6,978 bases of DNA, taken from an uncultured Eubacteriales bacterium (GTDB lineage Bacteria > Bacillota > Clostridia > UMGS1810). Shown here one piece after another: positions 6,654 through 6,978 of this stretch (position 1 is the first letter of the stretch; each line of letters begins with the position of its first letter). The notes below the pieces were generated by a model, which was not told where the DNA came from, searched no databases, and saw only the letters and a program-made list of their open reading frames with translations. Both the position numbers and the translations under genes were made by a program. The DNA lies in contig USKN01000101.1 of assembly GCA_900555295.1 (NCBI GenBank), positions 1 through 6,978 of the forward strand, written 5' to 3'.

Positions 6654-6978
6654 TCTATTGCTTTTGCTGACTTCCGACGGCTCGCGGCGAAAAAAGCACT
6701 CGCTTCCGCCAGAAACTCATTTTCTTCCTTTAATCGTCGATTTTCTCTAGTCAGGTTCTTTACCTGTTGCCTGAGGATATTTACCTCATCTGCAAGACTC
6801 ATGGCTGCTTGTGGTGTCTGTGTACCGGCACCGAGATCCAACCTTCCCAGCCTTTGAGCCCGCATCCAGCCATACAGTGTGTTTATGGGTATTCCAAGCT
6901 CGTTTGCTGACCTCGTTGATCCGATTTCATGTGCTAGCTTTACTGCCTGAACCTTATACTCTTTATTATATGCCCTCT
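6650..6978 (-). CDS. IS3-family transposase OrfA (HTH_Tnp_1), N-terminus just outside window
   Basis: DNA-binding subunit of the transposase. The frame is open from the window edge (codon at 6976) down to TGA at 6652-6650. The first visible residues, AYNKEYKVQAVKLA, are the standard opening of this family, so only a few N-terminal residues are missing. The ATG at 6865 is internal and starts at the end of the HTH. The helix-turn-helix covers roughly the first 40 visible residues (AVKLAHEIGS, SANELGIP, TLYGWMRA). A leucine-zipper-like coiled coil follows (LADEVNILRQQV, then LTRENRRLKEENEFL), used for OrfA/OrfAB multimerisation. The end, ASAFFAASRR, is typical. The stop overlaps the orfB start as ATGA, and a U_UUU_UUC heptamer lies about 40 bases upstream of the stop. 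Confidence 0.92.
   Translation of the reverse strand, partial: RAYNKEYKVQAVKLAHEIGSTRSANELGIPINTLYGWMRAQRLGRLDLGAGTQTPQAAMSLADEVNILRQQVKNLTRENRRLKEENEFLAEASAFFAASRRKSAKAIE
6689..6695 (-). promoter_or_regulatory. Candidate -1 frameshift site U_UUU_UUC in orfA
   Basis: On the minus strand the bases T TTT TTC fall with the orfA codons as GCT TTT TTC, which is the X_XXY_YYZ register needed for -1 slippage. After slipping, the frame is open straight through the orfB ATG at 6653 and would make an OrfAB fusion. IS3 elements make their active transposase this way, although A_AAA_AAG is the more usual heptamer. Register is seen; function is inferred. Confidence 0.5.

Larger units (their letters stand above)
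6059..6978 (-). mobile_element. IS3-family insertion sequence, internally deleted, left end outside window
   Basis: The element reads right to left: orfA enters at the window edge, orfB follows with an ATGA overlap, then about 140 noncoding bases to the right end. The right end is placed at TGTCAATATTAG (6059) or a few bases earlier. The neighbouring bases GTCAA (6060-6064) and TTGAC (6071-6075) form a short palindrome followed by CACTTTTTTT. The left end and target duplication are not visible, so the border is inferred. G+C content is visibly higher than in the flanking locus, as expected for acquired DNA. orfB lacks its catalytic core, so the copy cannot transpose by itself, though it could be moved in trans if both ends are intact. 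Confidence 0.85.

Noticed and set aside
1..6978. tRNA, rRNA or CRISPR array
   Set aside because: No cloverleaf-like GC-rich stems with T-loop sequence, no rRNA-like stretches and no regularly spaced short repeats were seen.

Overview
The window reads as low-GC DNA from a Clostridia-type Firmicute, probably a gut polysaccharide degrader. This rests on the AT-rich codon use, GGAG-type ribosome binding sites, an LplB/YtcP-type sugar ABC importer with a DUF3502 solute-binding protein, and an IS3-family element of a kind common in Clostridia. No single marker fixes the genus.

Bases 1-5693 are a closely spaced plus-strand gene run, probably one operon. It starts inside an LplB-type permease whose N-terminus lies upstream. 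A YtcP/LplC-type second permease follows, intact only to about base 1191. There its reading runs directly into the middle of a DUF3502 solute-binding protein that has lost its signal peptide and N-terminal lobe. The binding-protein remnant also changes frame at a (TA)5 tract near 1982-1991; one more TA unit would restore it. The importer cannot be functional as written. This is either real decay (deletion plus frameshift) or an assembly or read artefact.

Bases 2376-5693 encode two tandem secreted paralogues with no recognised enzyme function. The first has one copy of a beta-rich, lectin-like module followed by a Big_5-type Ig-like domain. The second has two diverged copies of the module and a different C-terminal Ig/FnIII-like domain. 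The stop codon of the first lies in the Shine-Dalgarno sequence of the second, so the two are probably translationally coupled. Their place behind a sugar importer suggests carbohydrate binding or a cell-surface role; that is inference.

Bases 5694-5836 hold a long AT-rich hairpin (15-bp perfect arms plus a 6-bp inner stem) just before a 72-codon ORF. That ORF resembles the N-terminal beta domain of GH28/GH49-like polysaccharide hydrolases and stops where an insertion sequence begins.

From about 6059 to the window end is the right part of an IS3-family element on the minus strand, visibly richer in G+C than the rest. orfA is complete except for a few N-terminal residues outside the window. 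It ends in an ATGA overlap with orfB and has a U_UUU_UUC slippery heptamer in the correct frame for -1 frameshifting. orfB has lost its DDE catalytic core by internal deletion, leaving an HTH_21 part and an out-of-frame C-terminal tail. A strong hairpin lies between the tail and the IS end.

No wholly new system can be claimed. The most interesting parts are the tandem secreted modular proteins and the row of lesions (permease/SBP fusion, TA-tract frameshift, hydrolase cut short at the IS, IS core deletion) in a single carbohydrate-use locus.
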